A stretch of 64,000 nt of DNA, taken from NCBI RefSeq assembly GCF_016860605.1, contig NZ_BNJR01000021.1, positions 1 through 64,000 on the forward strand. Direction: 5' to 3'. A program made the translations under genes and the position numbers. Position 1 is the first letter of the stretch; each line of letters opens with the position of its first letter. The notes under the pieces were generated by a model that saw only the letters and a program-made list of their open reading frames with translations, was not told where the DNA came from and searched no databases. Shown here piece by piece: positions 8,395-15,309 of this stretch. This DNA comes from Lentilactobacillus fungorum. GTDB lineage: Bacteria > Bacillota > Bacilli > Lactobacillales > Lactobacillaceae.

Positions 8395-8423
8395 AGTGTA
8401 CGGAAGATTTTTTAAAAAGTCAA
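8395..8423 (-). promoter_or_regulatory. Promoter of T-box/permease transcript
   Basis: Minus strand TTGACT (8423-8418), 17-bp spacer, TACACT (8400-8395). Predicted start near 8388, immediately before the T-box stem I. Confidence 0.65.
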
Positions 8424-8510
8424 GGGTAACTTCTTAACAATTTTATCAGTTATCACAAAATTGTCCGGGTTCATGATTGTTTTTGCCACTTGCTTATTGC
8501 ACGCAAATGA

Positions 8511-8539
8511 TTGAATTTTCGATCAAAACAGTGTACCTT
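8511..8539 (+). promoter_or_regulatory. Promoter of the isochorismatase-like gene
   Basis: TTGAAT (8511-8516), 17 bp, TACCTT (8534-8539). It lies inside the longest open frame and so supports a start downstream at 8592. Confidence 0.6.
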
Positions 8540-8591
8540 TAAGCTAGTAAAAGTTAAAAATACTTTTAACGGAATTGAGACTGGAGGCATT

Positions 8592-9152
8592 ATGATGAGT
8601 TCACACACTGCATTGTTAATTATTGATTACACGAATGATTTTGTCGCCGACAAGGGCGCCTTAACTTGTGGCAAGGCCGGCCAAGCTATCGAGCCGACAA
8701 TCATTAACTTAGCGAATCAGTTTGTCAAAAATGGCGATTGGGTCATTTTGCCAACCGACGTTCACAAGCCCAATGACCCGTATCATCCCGAAACCAAGCT
8801 CTTCCCTCCTCACAACGTCCGGAATACTTGGGGCCGAGAATTTTATGATGGTTTAAAAGACTGGTTTGAGGCTAACAAAAATGCTGATAAGGTTTACATG
8901 TATGATAAGACTCGCTATAGCGCATTTGCTGGAACCGACTTGGATATTCGCTTGCGGGAACGTCACATTGATACCCTTCATTTAGTCGGCGTCTGCACGG
9001 ATATTTGTGTTCTTCACACTGCCGTGGATGCTTATAACCTTAACTATCAACTGATTATTCATCGAAACGGTGTTGCTGGATTAACTCCTGAAGGTAAAAA
9101 ATGGGCCCTTAATCATTTTGAACATGTATTAGGTGCAAGCGTCGTTGATTAA
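8592..9152 (+). CDS. Isochorismatase-family cysteine hydrolase, nicotinamidase-like
   Basis: Cysteine hydrolase of 186 aa in the isochorismatase/nicotinamidase fold. The triad is visible as Asp12 (LIIDYTNDF), Lys106 (MYDKTRYSAF) and Cys139 (GVCTDICVLHT); TDVH at 55-58 supplies metal ligands seen in nicotinamidases. Nicotinamide deamidation to nicotinate for NAD salvage is the likely reaction, but other amidase substrates are possible. The longest frame starts at 8511, yet TGGAGG at 8582-8587 and the promoter both point to ATG 8592 or 8595. No other NAD gene adjoins it. Confidence 0.85.
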   Translation: MMSSHTALLIIDYTNDFVADKGALTCGKAGQAIEPTIINLANQFVKNGDWVILPTDVHKPNDPYHPETKLFPPHNVRNTWGREFYDGLKDWFEANKNADKVYMYDKTRYSAFAGTDLDIRLRERHIDTLHLVGVCTDICVLHTAVDAYNLNYQLIIHRNGVAGLTPEGKKWALNHFEHVLGASVVD

Positions 9153-9280
9153 TTCAAAATCCCCCTTTGCAAAATGTGCCGATTTAGTGTTTAATGTTCA
9201 TCAGAAGATTAAACATGAGATCGAATCGCCAAGTATTTAACCATGCTTGACAATATTTTTGTGCTTAAGGAGGAACCCTC

Positions 9281-9643
9281 ATGGCTAATAAAGTGCCAAG
9301 GTACAATAATGAACAGTGGGAAAAGGCCAAAGAAGCCGTTTTGCAAGAATACGAAGATTACAAAGAAACTTTGAGGCAACAAGGGGTCGATTACACCATT
9401 AAAAACGCTCGCCAATTGTTAATCTATCAAGACCTAGTAGCCGAATGGAATCACAAATTGGGGACTGTCATAACGGATTTGGAAGATAATATTTTCGCCC
9501 TTACTGTTTTTGATGATCTTAAAAAACGCAAAGTTTCTTCTTTGTTGCAGAGAGGCTATGCCCATATCTCAAGCTGGCCGGACTTCAATCCGACTGCATT
9601 GGCTCTTTGGCTAGAGTTAGAAGAAGACGAGGCAATGGCATAA
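9281..9643 (+). CDS. Hypothetical protein, 120 aa
   Basis: Small soluble acidic protein I cannot assign. The first 50 residues (NNEQWEKAKEAVLQEYEDYKE) look like a charged amphipathic helix, and Trp/Leu-rich stretches occur near the C-terminus, which ends in the acidic EEDEAMA. There is no membrane segment or cofactor motif. The start is secure: AAGGAGG lies 7 nt before ATG 9281. It has its own downstream terminator and no clear operon partner. Confidence 0.75.
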   Translation: MANKVPRYNNEQWEKAKEAVLQEYEDYKETLRQQGVDYTIKNARQLLIYQDLVAEWNHKLGTVITDLEDNIFALTVFDDLKKRKVSSLLQRGYAHISSWPDFNPTALALWLELEEDEAMA

Positions 9644-9671
9644 TCAAACCGTTTAAATCATTAGTTGAAGG

Positions 9672-9714
9672 CCGTGGATTTGCAATGAAAAATTGTGAAT
9701 TCACGGTCTTTTTG
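9672..9714 (+). terminator. Terminator after the 120-aa gene
   Basis: CCGTGGATTTGCAAT and ATTGTGAATTCACGG pair (9672-9705), followed by TCTTTTTG. Confidence 0.75.
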
Positions 9715-9982
9715 TGTACATTCGTGTTACCAATTATGAAGCCTGCCATGATTCGTTCAAATAGATTATCCCTGCATCTTTGCTGAAACGCGGCTGCCAA
9801 CAAAGGTATCAATGCTATTTGGGGCTACCCATCAAAAACCGGGTTTGCGCTATCACCATTTAGCGGAAATACGCGCCGAAGCAACTGACACGACACCTAA
9901 AAGGCCCCCTTGACTCAAATCCAAAATTAGGATTAGGTCAGAGGGCCTTTAGGTGCCGAAGCAAAGCGCCGTTACTCGGGTA
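9715..9982. other. Intergenic region with a large hairpin
   Basis: No gene seen. It holds a long hairpin at 9895-9954 (arms ACCTAAAAGGCCC and GGGCCTTTAGGT, plus a paired inner part) flanked by the direct repeat GCCGAAGCAA (9876-9885 and 9955-9964). It lacks a clear T run, so it may be an imperfect terminator of the asp23 operon or a separate small repeat. Confidence 0.6.
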
Positions 9983-10402
9983 CTATTTGTCTTTGTCCTT
10001 TTTCTTGTCACCTTTGCGATTCTTGCTCATAAATTCTTCTCTCGTTTGTAAATCTTTTACGTTAATTTTAATTTCTGTTGGCTTCAAATCTGTCATTTCA
10101 TTAATGGCTTGTGACAATTTATTCGTTACCTTATTGAAAACGGCTGGAATGCTCTTGCCGTATTCTACAACAGCATCCATTGACAACTTAACTTCCTTGT
10201 CGTCATTATCCAGATCGACTTTAACACCAGTTGTTGGGTCGGTATCATCAGAAAATCTGTCCGTTACTGAATCAATTAGGTTGCCTTCAAGTGATAAGAC
10301 GCCGTCAACGTCGCGCACTGTATTTCCAGCAATCTTTGCTAATACGTCATCTTCATAAGTCAAAACGGTTTCAACACCCGTTGCTTTGCTTTGTTCAACC
10401 AT
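9983..10402 (-). CDS. Asp23/Gls24-family envelope stress protein (second copy)
   Basis: Cytosolic Asp23/Gls24 protein of 139 aa, thought to line the membrane through the AmaP anchor and to respond to envelope or alkaline stress. The Asp23 core (DVLAKIAGNTVRDVDGV, then VEYGKSIPAVFNKVTNKL) covers residues 20-115; the tail is highly charged (SKNRKGDKKKDKDK). The frame stays open upstream to 10540, but that extension is a translation of repeat copy D; AGGAGG at 10416-10411 fixes ATG 10402. It is the last gene of the operon and is a paralogue of the gene before it. Confidence 0.92.
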   Translation of the reverse strand: MVEQSKATGVETVLTYEDDVLAKIAGNTVRDVDGVLSLEGNLIDSVTDRFSDDTDPTTGVKVDLDNDDKEVKLSMDAVVEYGKSIPAVFNKVTNKLSQAINEMTDLKPTEIKINVKDLQTREEFMSKNRKGDKKKDKDK

Positions 10403-10425
10403 AATTAAATTCCTCCTAAAGTAAA

Positions 10426-10543
10426 GTGAGCGGAGCAAAGCGGTTAGAAAGCGGAGTGTAAGGCTCCTTAGCGGGAAATCCCCGGGCTTGGGATTTTTCG
10501 CCAAGGTGCTTACACGGAGCTTTCTGCTTTGCGCAGCCATTCT
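10426..10543 (-). repeat. Leader palindrome repeat, copy D (inside an operon)
   Basis: 118-bp copy between the two asp23 paralogues, 9 bp from the Shine-Dalgarno of the downstream gene. Inner stem is CCTTAGCG against CGCCAAGG, and GTGTAAG/CTTACAC also pairs. It must be transcribed as part of the polycistronic RNA. Confidence 0.9.
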
Positions 10544-10554
10544 AAAACAATCGA

Positions 10555-10986
10555 TTACTTAACCCGATCATCTTGAACATTATTGGCAATTTTATCCTTT
10601 TTACGGCTGCTTTGCTGTTCCCATTCTTGTTTTGTCAAAACATCATTGATATTTAAATTCAGTTCAACGACATCCAAACCAGTATAATTTTTAATTGCCC
10701 GCTGGGTACGTGAACAAACTTCATCAAAAATTTGCCGGGCATCTGCCCCATACTCAATTGTTGCTTCCATATCCAAAGCGACTTGTTTTTCGCCGACTTC
10801 AGCATCAATTCCCTTGGTTGGGTCAGTTGACTTTGAGAAACGGTCTGCCAGTTCACTCATCATGCCACCGTCAAGAGATAAAATGCCGTCAACGTTTCGG
10901 CATACCAGCCCAGCGATTTTCTCAATCACTGCATCGTCAAATGTCAACTTTCTCGTTAATTGCGGTGTTTGTACCGTTGCATCCAT
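10555..10986 (-). CDS. Asp23/Gls24-family envelope stress protein (first copy)
   Basis: 143-aa Asp23/Gls24 protein, with the core FDDAVIEKIAGLVCRNVDGI at 16-35 and IEYGADARQIFDEVCSRTQ in the middle. A TTG at 10995 is in frame, but AAGGAG touches it; the spacing (9 nt) favours ATG 10986. It is fourth in the operon after the GlsB-like, AmaP and DUF2273 genes. The pair of Asp23 proteins probably co-assemble at the membrane with AmaP, by analogy with Staphylococcus aureus Asp23-AmaP. Confidence 0.92.
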   Translation of the reverse strand: MDATVQTPQLTRKLTFDDAVIEKIAGLVCRNVDGILSLDGGMMSELADRFSKSTDPTKGIDAEVGEKQVALDMEATIEYGADARQIFDEVCSRTQRAIKNYTGLDVVELNLNINDVLTKQEWEQQSSRKKDKIANNVQDDRVK

Positions 10987-11006
10987 CGATTTCAACTCCT
11001 TAAAAA

Positions 11007-11189
11007 TTAATCATCACTCATCATTTGGCTAATCAAACTTTTGATCCCGCCTAATTTCCATATAATGGCCCCTACCAGCGTTCCAATTAATGTAAGGGCA
11101 ATCACCAGCAACATGCCACTAAAGCTGCCAAATACCCATACGAGCCCACAAATTAAACCGATTAGGCCACCATACATCATTGAGTTCAT
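11007..11189 (-). CDS. DUF2273 small membrane protein
   Basis: 60-aa protein with two hydrophobic segments separated by a glycine-rich turn (GLIGLICGLVWVFG and MLLVIALTLIGTLVG) and a short polar C-terminus. This is the size and layout of DUF2273 proteins that sit between amaP and asp23 in Firmicutes. ATG 11189 follows AAGGAGG. The gap to amaP is 13 bp, so they are cotranscribed. Function unknown; a membrane partner of AmaP is an inference from the context. Confidence 0.82.
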   Translation of the reverse strand: MNSMMYGGLIGLICGLVWVFGSFSGMLLVIALTLIGTLVGAIIWKLGGIKSLISQMMSDD

Positions 11190-11202
11190 CTAATCCGCCT
11201 CC

Positions 11203-11769
11203 TTATACCACTCGCGGGTGGTTTGCCCTTCGTTTATTTGGGAGTGAGTCATAAGGTTTGACTTTTACTTTGACTTTTTTAACTTTAACAGCCATTAAGT
11301 CAGCAATTTTATCAGCCACAATGGCCTGAATTCGTTCACCTAAATTGACTAAATCTCTACCTTGTTTATCAACAGCAATAACCGTTACCTTTGCCAAGCG
11401 ATTTCTAGTTTGCAACTTAACCGTCGAATCAACGTCAACGACCGCTGCTTGTTGCATAATTGCCTCGTTGAGTGATTTTTCAACAGCTTTTTTTGAGATG
11501 CTCAGCTTACCGGTTGTCGATTGAAACACCAATCGGTTAGCTTTTTTGGGAGCAAACATGATAATTATCATTGCCACCACACCGACTATTCCAACCACTA
11601 TGCTAAGTCCTAACGCTAACACCATTAGCCAGTCAACGTTGGTTTGAATTGACGGTAACGCTAATTTTGATAGGTAATCAATTGGCACGACCAGTGCAAC
11701 AAACCAAACGGATTGAACAATTAAAATGATACTGATCAGCAAAACCAGTAATTTGGTTAGTCGACTCAC
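11203..11769 (-). CDS. amaP: Alkaline shock response membrane anchor AmaP
   Basis: 188-aa membrane protein that anchors Asp23 to the membrane in the family. Two N-terminal helices (residues 7-27 and 48-70) are followed by a cytosolic domain containing the Asp23-like stretch LNEAIMQQAAVVDVDS and the periodic AVKVKKVKVKVKPYD. GTG 11769 is served by GGAGG seven nt upstream. Its place between a GlsB-like gene and DUF2273/asp23 is typical. Confidence 0.88.
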   Translation of the reverse strand: MSRLTKLLVLLISIILIVQSVWFVALVVPIDYLSKLALPSIQTNVDWLMVLALGLSIVVGIVGVVAMIIIMFAPKKANRLVFQSTTGKLSISKKAVEKSLNEAIMQQAAVVDVDSTVKLQTRNRLAKVTVIAVDKQGRDLVNLGERIQAIVADKIADLMAVKVKKVKVKVKPYDSLPNKRRANHPRVV

Positions 11770-11806
11770 CGCCTGACCTCCTCTCTTCAGCTAATCATTT
11801 CACGCT

Positions 11807-12058
11807 TTATTTAGCCAAGCCACGGCTAATTAAGGAAACGACTAGAACCAGTACAACGGCACCGACAATTGCTGGGAAAATTGCTATTTCAGCCAATTGT
11901 GGGCCCCATGTTCCAAGTAGTGCTTGACCTAACCAAGCACCAATTAACCCACCGACGATGTTTCCGATCCATCCCATTGGCATATCGCGACTTGTAATCG
12001 CACCAGCAATGGCACCGATAATTCCGCCGATAATTAGTGTCCAGATTAAACTAAACAT
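11807..12058 (-). CDS. GlsB/YeaQ/YmgE-family stress membrane protein
   Basis: 83-aa protein with three hydrophobic helices and Gly motifs (GGIIGAIAGAI, GNIVGGLIGAWLG), the hallmark of the GlsB/YeaQ/YmgE (transglycosylase-associated) family. In-frame starts exist further upstream, but AAAGG lies 9 nt before ATG 12058. It is the first gene of the five-gene asp23 operon. The biochemical role of the family is not established; it is linked to stress responses. Confidence 0.88.
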   Translation of the reverse strand: MFSLIWTLIIGGIIGAIAGAITSRDMPMGWIGNIVGGLIGAWLGQALLGTWGPQLAEIAIFPAIVGAVVLVLVVSLISRGLAK

Positions 12059-12113
12059 GGCAATCATCCTTTCTATAGTGAGATTTAACAACTATTTGCG
12101 TTGCTATAACCAT

Positions 12114-12140
12114 AGTATACAATAACATATAACTTATTGT
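12114..12140 (-). promoter_or_regulatory. Promoter -10 with operator-like inverted repeat before the asp23 operon
   Basis: The -10 TATACT (12119-12114) abuts a 22-bp inverted repeat at 12119-12140, arms ACAATAA and TTATTGT around 8 bp. No good -35 is visible, so the repeat occupies the position where polymerase or a regulator would bind. The divergently unrelated marR gene is next door, making MarR a candidate binder. Confidence 0.5.
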
Positions 12141-12233
12141 GTGAATAAGCCTTGAAAAAAGTATGTTCTTTTATTGAACGGCTTCTCCCCGTTCAAAAAC
12201 AACAATTCTTCATTACAAATACCTAATTGTCCA

Positions 12234-12272
12234 TAAAAAAAGCCCACCTAAGCAAAAAACTTAGGTAGGCTA
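12234..12272 (-). terminator. marR terminator
   Basis: Minus strand AGCCTACCTAAG, TTTTTTG loop, CTTAGGTGGGCT, then TTTTTTT. Directly downstream of marR. Confidence 0.88.
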
Positions 12273-12306
12273 TCCCTCATCCCTCAATGAGGCTTTAAGT
12301 AAAACA

Positions 12307-12756
12307 TTACTTTTCAGATTTTGACATCTCGTGAGCGGCAAAATCTTTGATGAAGGCCAAAATTTCTCGGACCTTGTCTTCCCCGTAGCGGCTAATCCAG
12401 TTATCGAAGCGCTTCGTGATTAAATCGTTCACTTTCTTTTCGGCCTTTTCGCCGCTCGGTGTTAAATGCAGGTAAAGCCGCCTTCTGTCACTTTCGGCCG
12501 GCTTTTGAAAAATATAATCATGCTGTAATAGCACTTTGATTTGCCGCGATATTGCACTCCGGGTTACTTTTCGTTCGCTGGCAATATCCATTAATGACAC
12601 ATGCTCTCGTTCGGCAATCGTATGCAGAATTAAATACTGCTCAAACGATAGGCCGTACTTTGTCGCAGGTTCAGAAACGAAATTATCTAAATACTTCAAT
12701 GAAGACAAATAGACATCAATCGCTTCCTTTAGTAATTGTTGATTTGTTTTACTCAT
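12307..12756 (-). CDS. MarR-family transcriptional regulator
   Basis: 149-aa winged-helix regulator. The HTH is visible as VSLMDIASERKVTRSAISRQ (around 55-75) followed by the wing motif QKPAESDRRRLYLHLTPSGEK, the conserved DxR signature of MarR proteins. GTG/ATG options lie upstream at 12774 and 12768, but GGTGAGGG just before ATG 12756 favours that start. It is monocistronic. Its targets are unknown; the operator-like inverted repeat at 12119-12140 lies within 170 bp of its 3' end. Confidence 0.9.
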   Translation of the reverse strand: MSKTNQQLLKEAIDVYLSSLKYLDNFVSEPATKYGLSFEQYLILHTIAEREHVSLMDIASERKVTRSAISRQIKVLLQHDYIFQKPAESDRRRLYLHLTPSGEKAEKKVNDLITKRFDNWISRYGEDKVREILAFIKDFAAHEMSKSEK

Positions 12757-12846
12757 ATCCCTCACCATTCCCAAAAAATAATTATTATTAGTACCGCCTT
12801 AATTATATATTTTCATGCTCATTGCCGCAACCTTATACCCCTTCTT

Positions 12847-12875
12847 TTGGGAATCTTTCTCAAATACCTTATAAT
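12847..12875 (+). promoter_or_regulatory. Promoter of the licD gene
   Basis: TTGGGA (12847-12852), 17 bp, TATAAT (12870-12875). Confidence 0.7.
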
Positions 12876-12905
12876 TAGGGTTATTAAATGAAAATAGGAG
12901 GTATT

Positions 12906-13727
12906 ATGACAGCCAACGTCACTACATTAATTCATCAAGTTGAACTAAATATCTTCAAAGAATTCGCCCGAATTGCCGAGAATTTAAATATCCACTACCT
13001 TGCGCTTGGCGGAACCCTTTTAGGGGCTGTAAGACATCAAGGGTTTATTCCTTGGGACGACGACATGGATATCGGTATCCTAAGGGAGGACTATGAACGA
13101 TTTCTCGACACAGCACCAAGTCAGTTGAGTCCTCATTTTTTTCTTCAAACCCCTTGGACTGACCCCAATTATGCCCTTAGCTATGCGAAGCTTTTAGATC
13201 GTACGACTTACATTGAAGAAAAAAACAACGTCAACAATGCACGAAAAGGCGTCTTTTTGGATATTTTTCCATTAGACAAAATTCCAGCTTCAAAGGAGCG
13301 CCAACGCAGACAGATCGTCAGTCTGCGAAGACTTGATAGTCGAATCTATTTGAAACTGCGGTATAATGTAATTGATAATCCAATGAGAAAGTTTCAAACG
13401 CCGCTGTCCAGCGAACAGTTGCAAACCGCCTGGGAATATAAGCGTCAGCGTCAAGATCTAATGACAAGCTATAACGAACGGCCGAATTTGATGACTTACA
13501 AAAATTTAGCTTCGCAATACAGCTATGATAAGGAAGTTTTTTCAAAGGAGCAATTAAATGATTTGGTTGATCTTCCATTTGAAGATACCGTCATTGCCGC
13601 CCCCGCTGACTATGACCAAATTCTGACCAATCTCTACGGTGACTACTTAACATTGCCACCGGCAAACGCCAGAGTCGAGAAGCACATTACCAGGTTAATC
13701 ATGGATAATCAGGAATTTATGATTTAA
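12906..13727 (+). CDS. LicD-family phosphotransferase
   Basis: 273-aa member of the LicD family (nucleotidyltransferase-like fold), which transfers phosphocholine or other phospho-groups to wall or capsular polysaccharides. The signature GGTLLGAVRHQGFIPWDDDMDIG at about 35-57 contains the catalytic Asp residues; LDIFPLD follows near 116. The longer frame from 12888 is unlikely because AGGAGG at 12896-12901 serves ATG 12906. It stands alone, not within a visible polysaccharide cluster, so the acceptor is unknown; teichoic acid is one possibility. Confidence 0.88.
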   Translation: MTANVTTLIHQVELNIFKEFARIAENLNIHYLALGGTLLGAVRHQGFIPWDDDMDIGILREDYERFLDTAPSQLSPHFFLQTPWTDPNYALSYAKLLDRTTYIEEKNNVNNARKGVFLDIFPLDKIPASKERQRRQIVSLRRLDSRIYLKLRYNVIDNPMRKFQTPLSSEQLQTAWEYKRQRQDLMTSYNERPNLMTYKNLASQYSYDKEVFSKEQLNDLVDLPFEDTVIAAPADYDQILTNLYGDYLTLPPANARVEKHITRLIMDNQEFMI

Positions 13728-13801
13728 CCCGCCAATTACTTGCATCAAAAATACTTTTTTGGTAGGTTGTTAACAATTACTTTTACATTGAAGGTGTTAA
13801 T

Positions 13802-14110
13802 ATGTTCGATAAAGATCATTCTCGTTTTGCGAGTTATAGCATTGTCTCAACGTTACCAGATGAAGCCATTGACCACGTTTGGTACCTTATTGATAATGAT
13901 CTTCAAGGGGTCTTTCCGCTTTCCAATCTCATCGTCTTCAACCTGATCAATCATGATGGTACTTTATCATACGATTTTATGCAGAATAATGAGTTAGTGG
14001 CCACATTTGACTCGCCATTTCCATACAACACCAGCTATCCAAAATCACTGGTTGTCTATGACAGTGGCAATCGTCAAATTATTGCAACGCCGTCTGAGAT
14101 TAATATTTAA
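13802..14110 (+). CDS. DUF960-like protein, 102 aa
   Basis: Small soluble protein beginning MFDKDHSRFASYSIVSTLP and continuing DHVWYLIDNDLQGVFPLSN. The combination of an early Ser/Tyr-rich strand, STLP, a W-x-x-ID-x-x-L stretch and late F-x-P resembles the DUF960 family of Firmicutes, assigned from memory and not certain. It follows licD by 75 bp and is closed by a strong terminator. Function unknown. Confidence 0.72.
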   Translation: MFDKDHSRFASYSIVSTLPDEAIDHVWYLIDNDLQGVFPLSNLIVFNLINHDGTLSYDFMQNNELVATFDSPFPYNTSYPKSLVVYDSGNRQIIATPSEINI

Positions 14111-14145
14111 TAGGTATCTGATTGTTATTTAAATGTCACCATTTA

Positions 14146-14190
14146 AAGCCCTGTCGACAACAGCTAAATTGTTATCGACAGGGCTTTTAG
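14146..14190 (+). terminator. Terminator after the DUF960-like gene
   Basis: AAGCCCTGTCGACAAC pairs with GTTATCGACAGGGCTT (14146-14186), followed by TT. Confidence 0.8.
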
Positions 14191-14242
14191 CAATCCCCAT
14201 GATCATCTCCAACTGAGCTAGTTGAGCAATGAGCTAATAAGT

Positions 14243-15073
14243 CTACAATAATTGCACTGCCTGCTGGCAGATCCAGACATTCTTCGAGTGCCATCTAAAT
14301 CGATACCAGATCGTAAACCCCTTAGAATGGAATTTGACTGCTTCTTGATTGGCTTTATACGTTCGGTTGAGAATCGACTTAGCCGATCCCTTTACTAAGG
14401 ATAAGTCCTCTGAATTATAAACATGACTTCTTAAGGCGTAGCTGCCATGCTTGATTTTAATTTTCTGAGTGGATGGCACATATTTAACCTCATCAAACGT
14501 CAATGCCTTAGCGTAAACCCAATACTTTTGCGCTTTGGCTGCTTTGGCAAACCGAATGCGGTACCAAGTTGTCCCGGTAGTCTTTTTGACAGCCCGTGCG
14601 TCCACATAGACTCGGCGCTTAAACGCTGCCGGGACATTGTTCCAATTGTAATAATAAGTAAAGTAACCGGAGTCAGTGACGTGGTTATAAAGATGGTATT
14701 TTTGATAATTCTGACTTAAGGTGGCCGATTCGTTTCCTTCGCCGCGATGGTAATTAACCGTCACCGGCATGGTAGCGGCCGAGCTTTTAGTTTTGGTTGC
14801 CTTCGATTTTCGAGGCGTTTCTTTGCTGGTCGACGATGATTTCTTAGTAGCCGTCTTTTGAGTTGAAGCTGACTTTTTGGCGGCAACCGTCTTTTTTGAT
14901 GACGTCGTGGTTTTGTTTGAATGTTTACCCGCCATTAGTTGGTTCTCAAAAATAGTACTTTTGATTAATGATTGCGCCTCAACTTGTAGGTAGCCACCAA
15001 GCAGGCACCCAGCTCCGACAATCAAGCCGGCTAATTGCTTTAAGACTTTAATTTTCATTTTTTGTTCAATCAC
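14243..15073 (-). CDS. Secreted wall-binding protein with two GW/SH3-like modules
   Basis: Predicted exported 276-aa protein with an N-terminal signal peptide (LKQLAGLIVGAGCLLGGY, cleavage near VEAQS), a very basic Lys/Ser/Thr-rich linker, and two C-terminal modules ending WYRIRF...YWVYAKAL and WYRFRW...VWICQQAV. The first module matches a module of the GH73 enzyme at 21074-22537 (YNH, WYRLRF, FWVYSSAL), so both are probably wall or teichoic-acid binding domains. No catalytic domain is seen. GTG 15073 is chosen because GGGGGG precedes it at good spacing; the longer frame to 15226 runs through its own promoter. Confidence 0.75.
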   Translation of the reverse strand: MIEQKMKIKVLKQLAGLIVGAGCLLGGYLQVEAQSLIKSTIFENQLMAGKHSNKTTTSSKKTVAAKKSASTQKTATKKSSSTSKETPRKSKATKTKSSAATMPVTVNYHRGEGNESATLSQNYQKYHLYNHVTDSGYFTYYYNWNNVPAAFKRRVYVDARAVKKTTGTTWYRIRFAKAAKAQKYWVYAKALTFDEVKYVPSTQKIKIKHGSYALRSHVYNSEDLSLVKGSAKSILNRTYKANQEAVKFHSKGFTIWYRFRWHSKNVWICQQAVQLL

Positions 15074-15129
15074 GCTTAATCCCCCCACGGGTACCTTGAG
15101 TATCTCTCCAACGTCCCATTTGTTTCGTA

Positions 15130-15157
15130 CTATTATCGTATCATATCTCATTGTTAA
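15130..15157 (-). promoter_or_regulatory. Promoter of the wall-binding protein gene
   Basis: Minus strand TTAACA (15157-15152), 16 bp, TAATAG (15135-15130). Confidence 0.5.
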
Positions 15158-15194
15158 GCGAGAATTTGAATTTTTGAAGACCCGTTTTTGCTGA

Positions 15195-15253
15195 CAAAAT
15201 AAGCCAATAACGATAACCGTCTCCATCTCTGGAAATGATCTCGTTATTGGCTT
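15195..15253 (-). terminator. Phosphoketolase terminator
   Basis: Minus strand AAGCCAATAACGA ... TCGTTATTGGCTT (15253-15201) with a 27-nt loop, then ATTTTG. Confidence 0.75.
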
Positions 15254-15309
15254 GTTTTATAGATAACTAAGCTTTTCGAATAGTGATCAGAATTTTAAAA
15301 AGAAATAAC

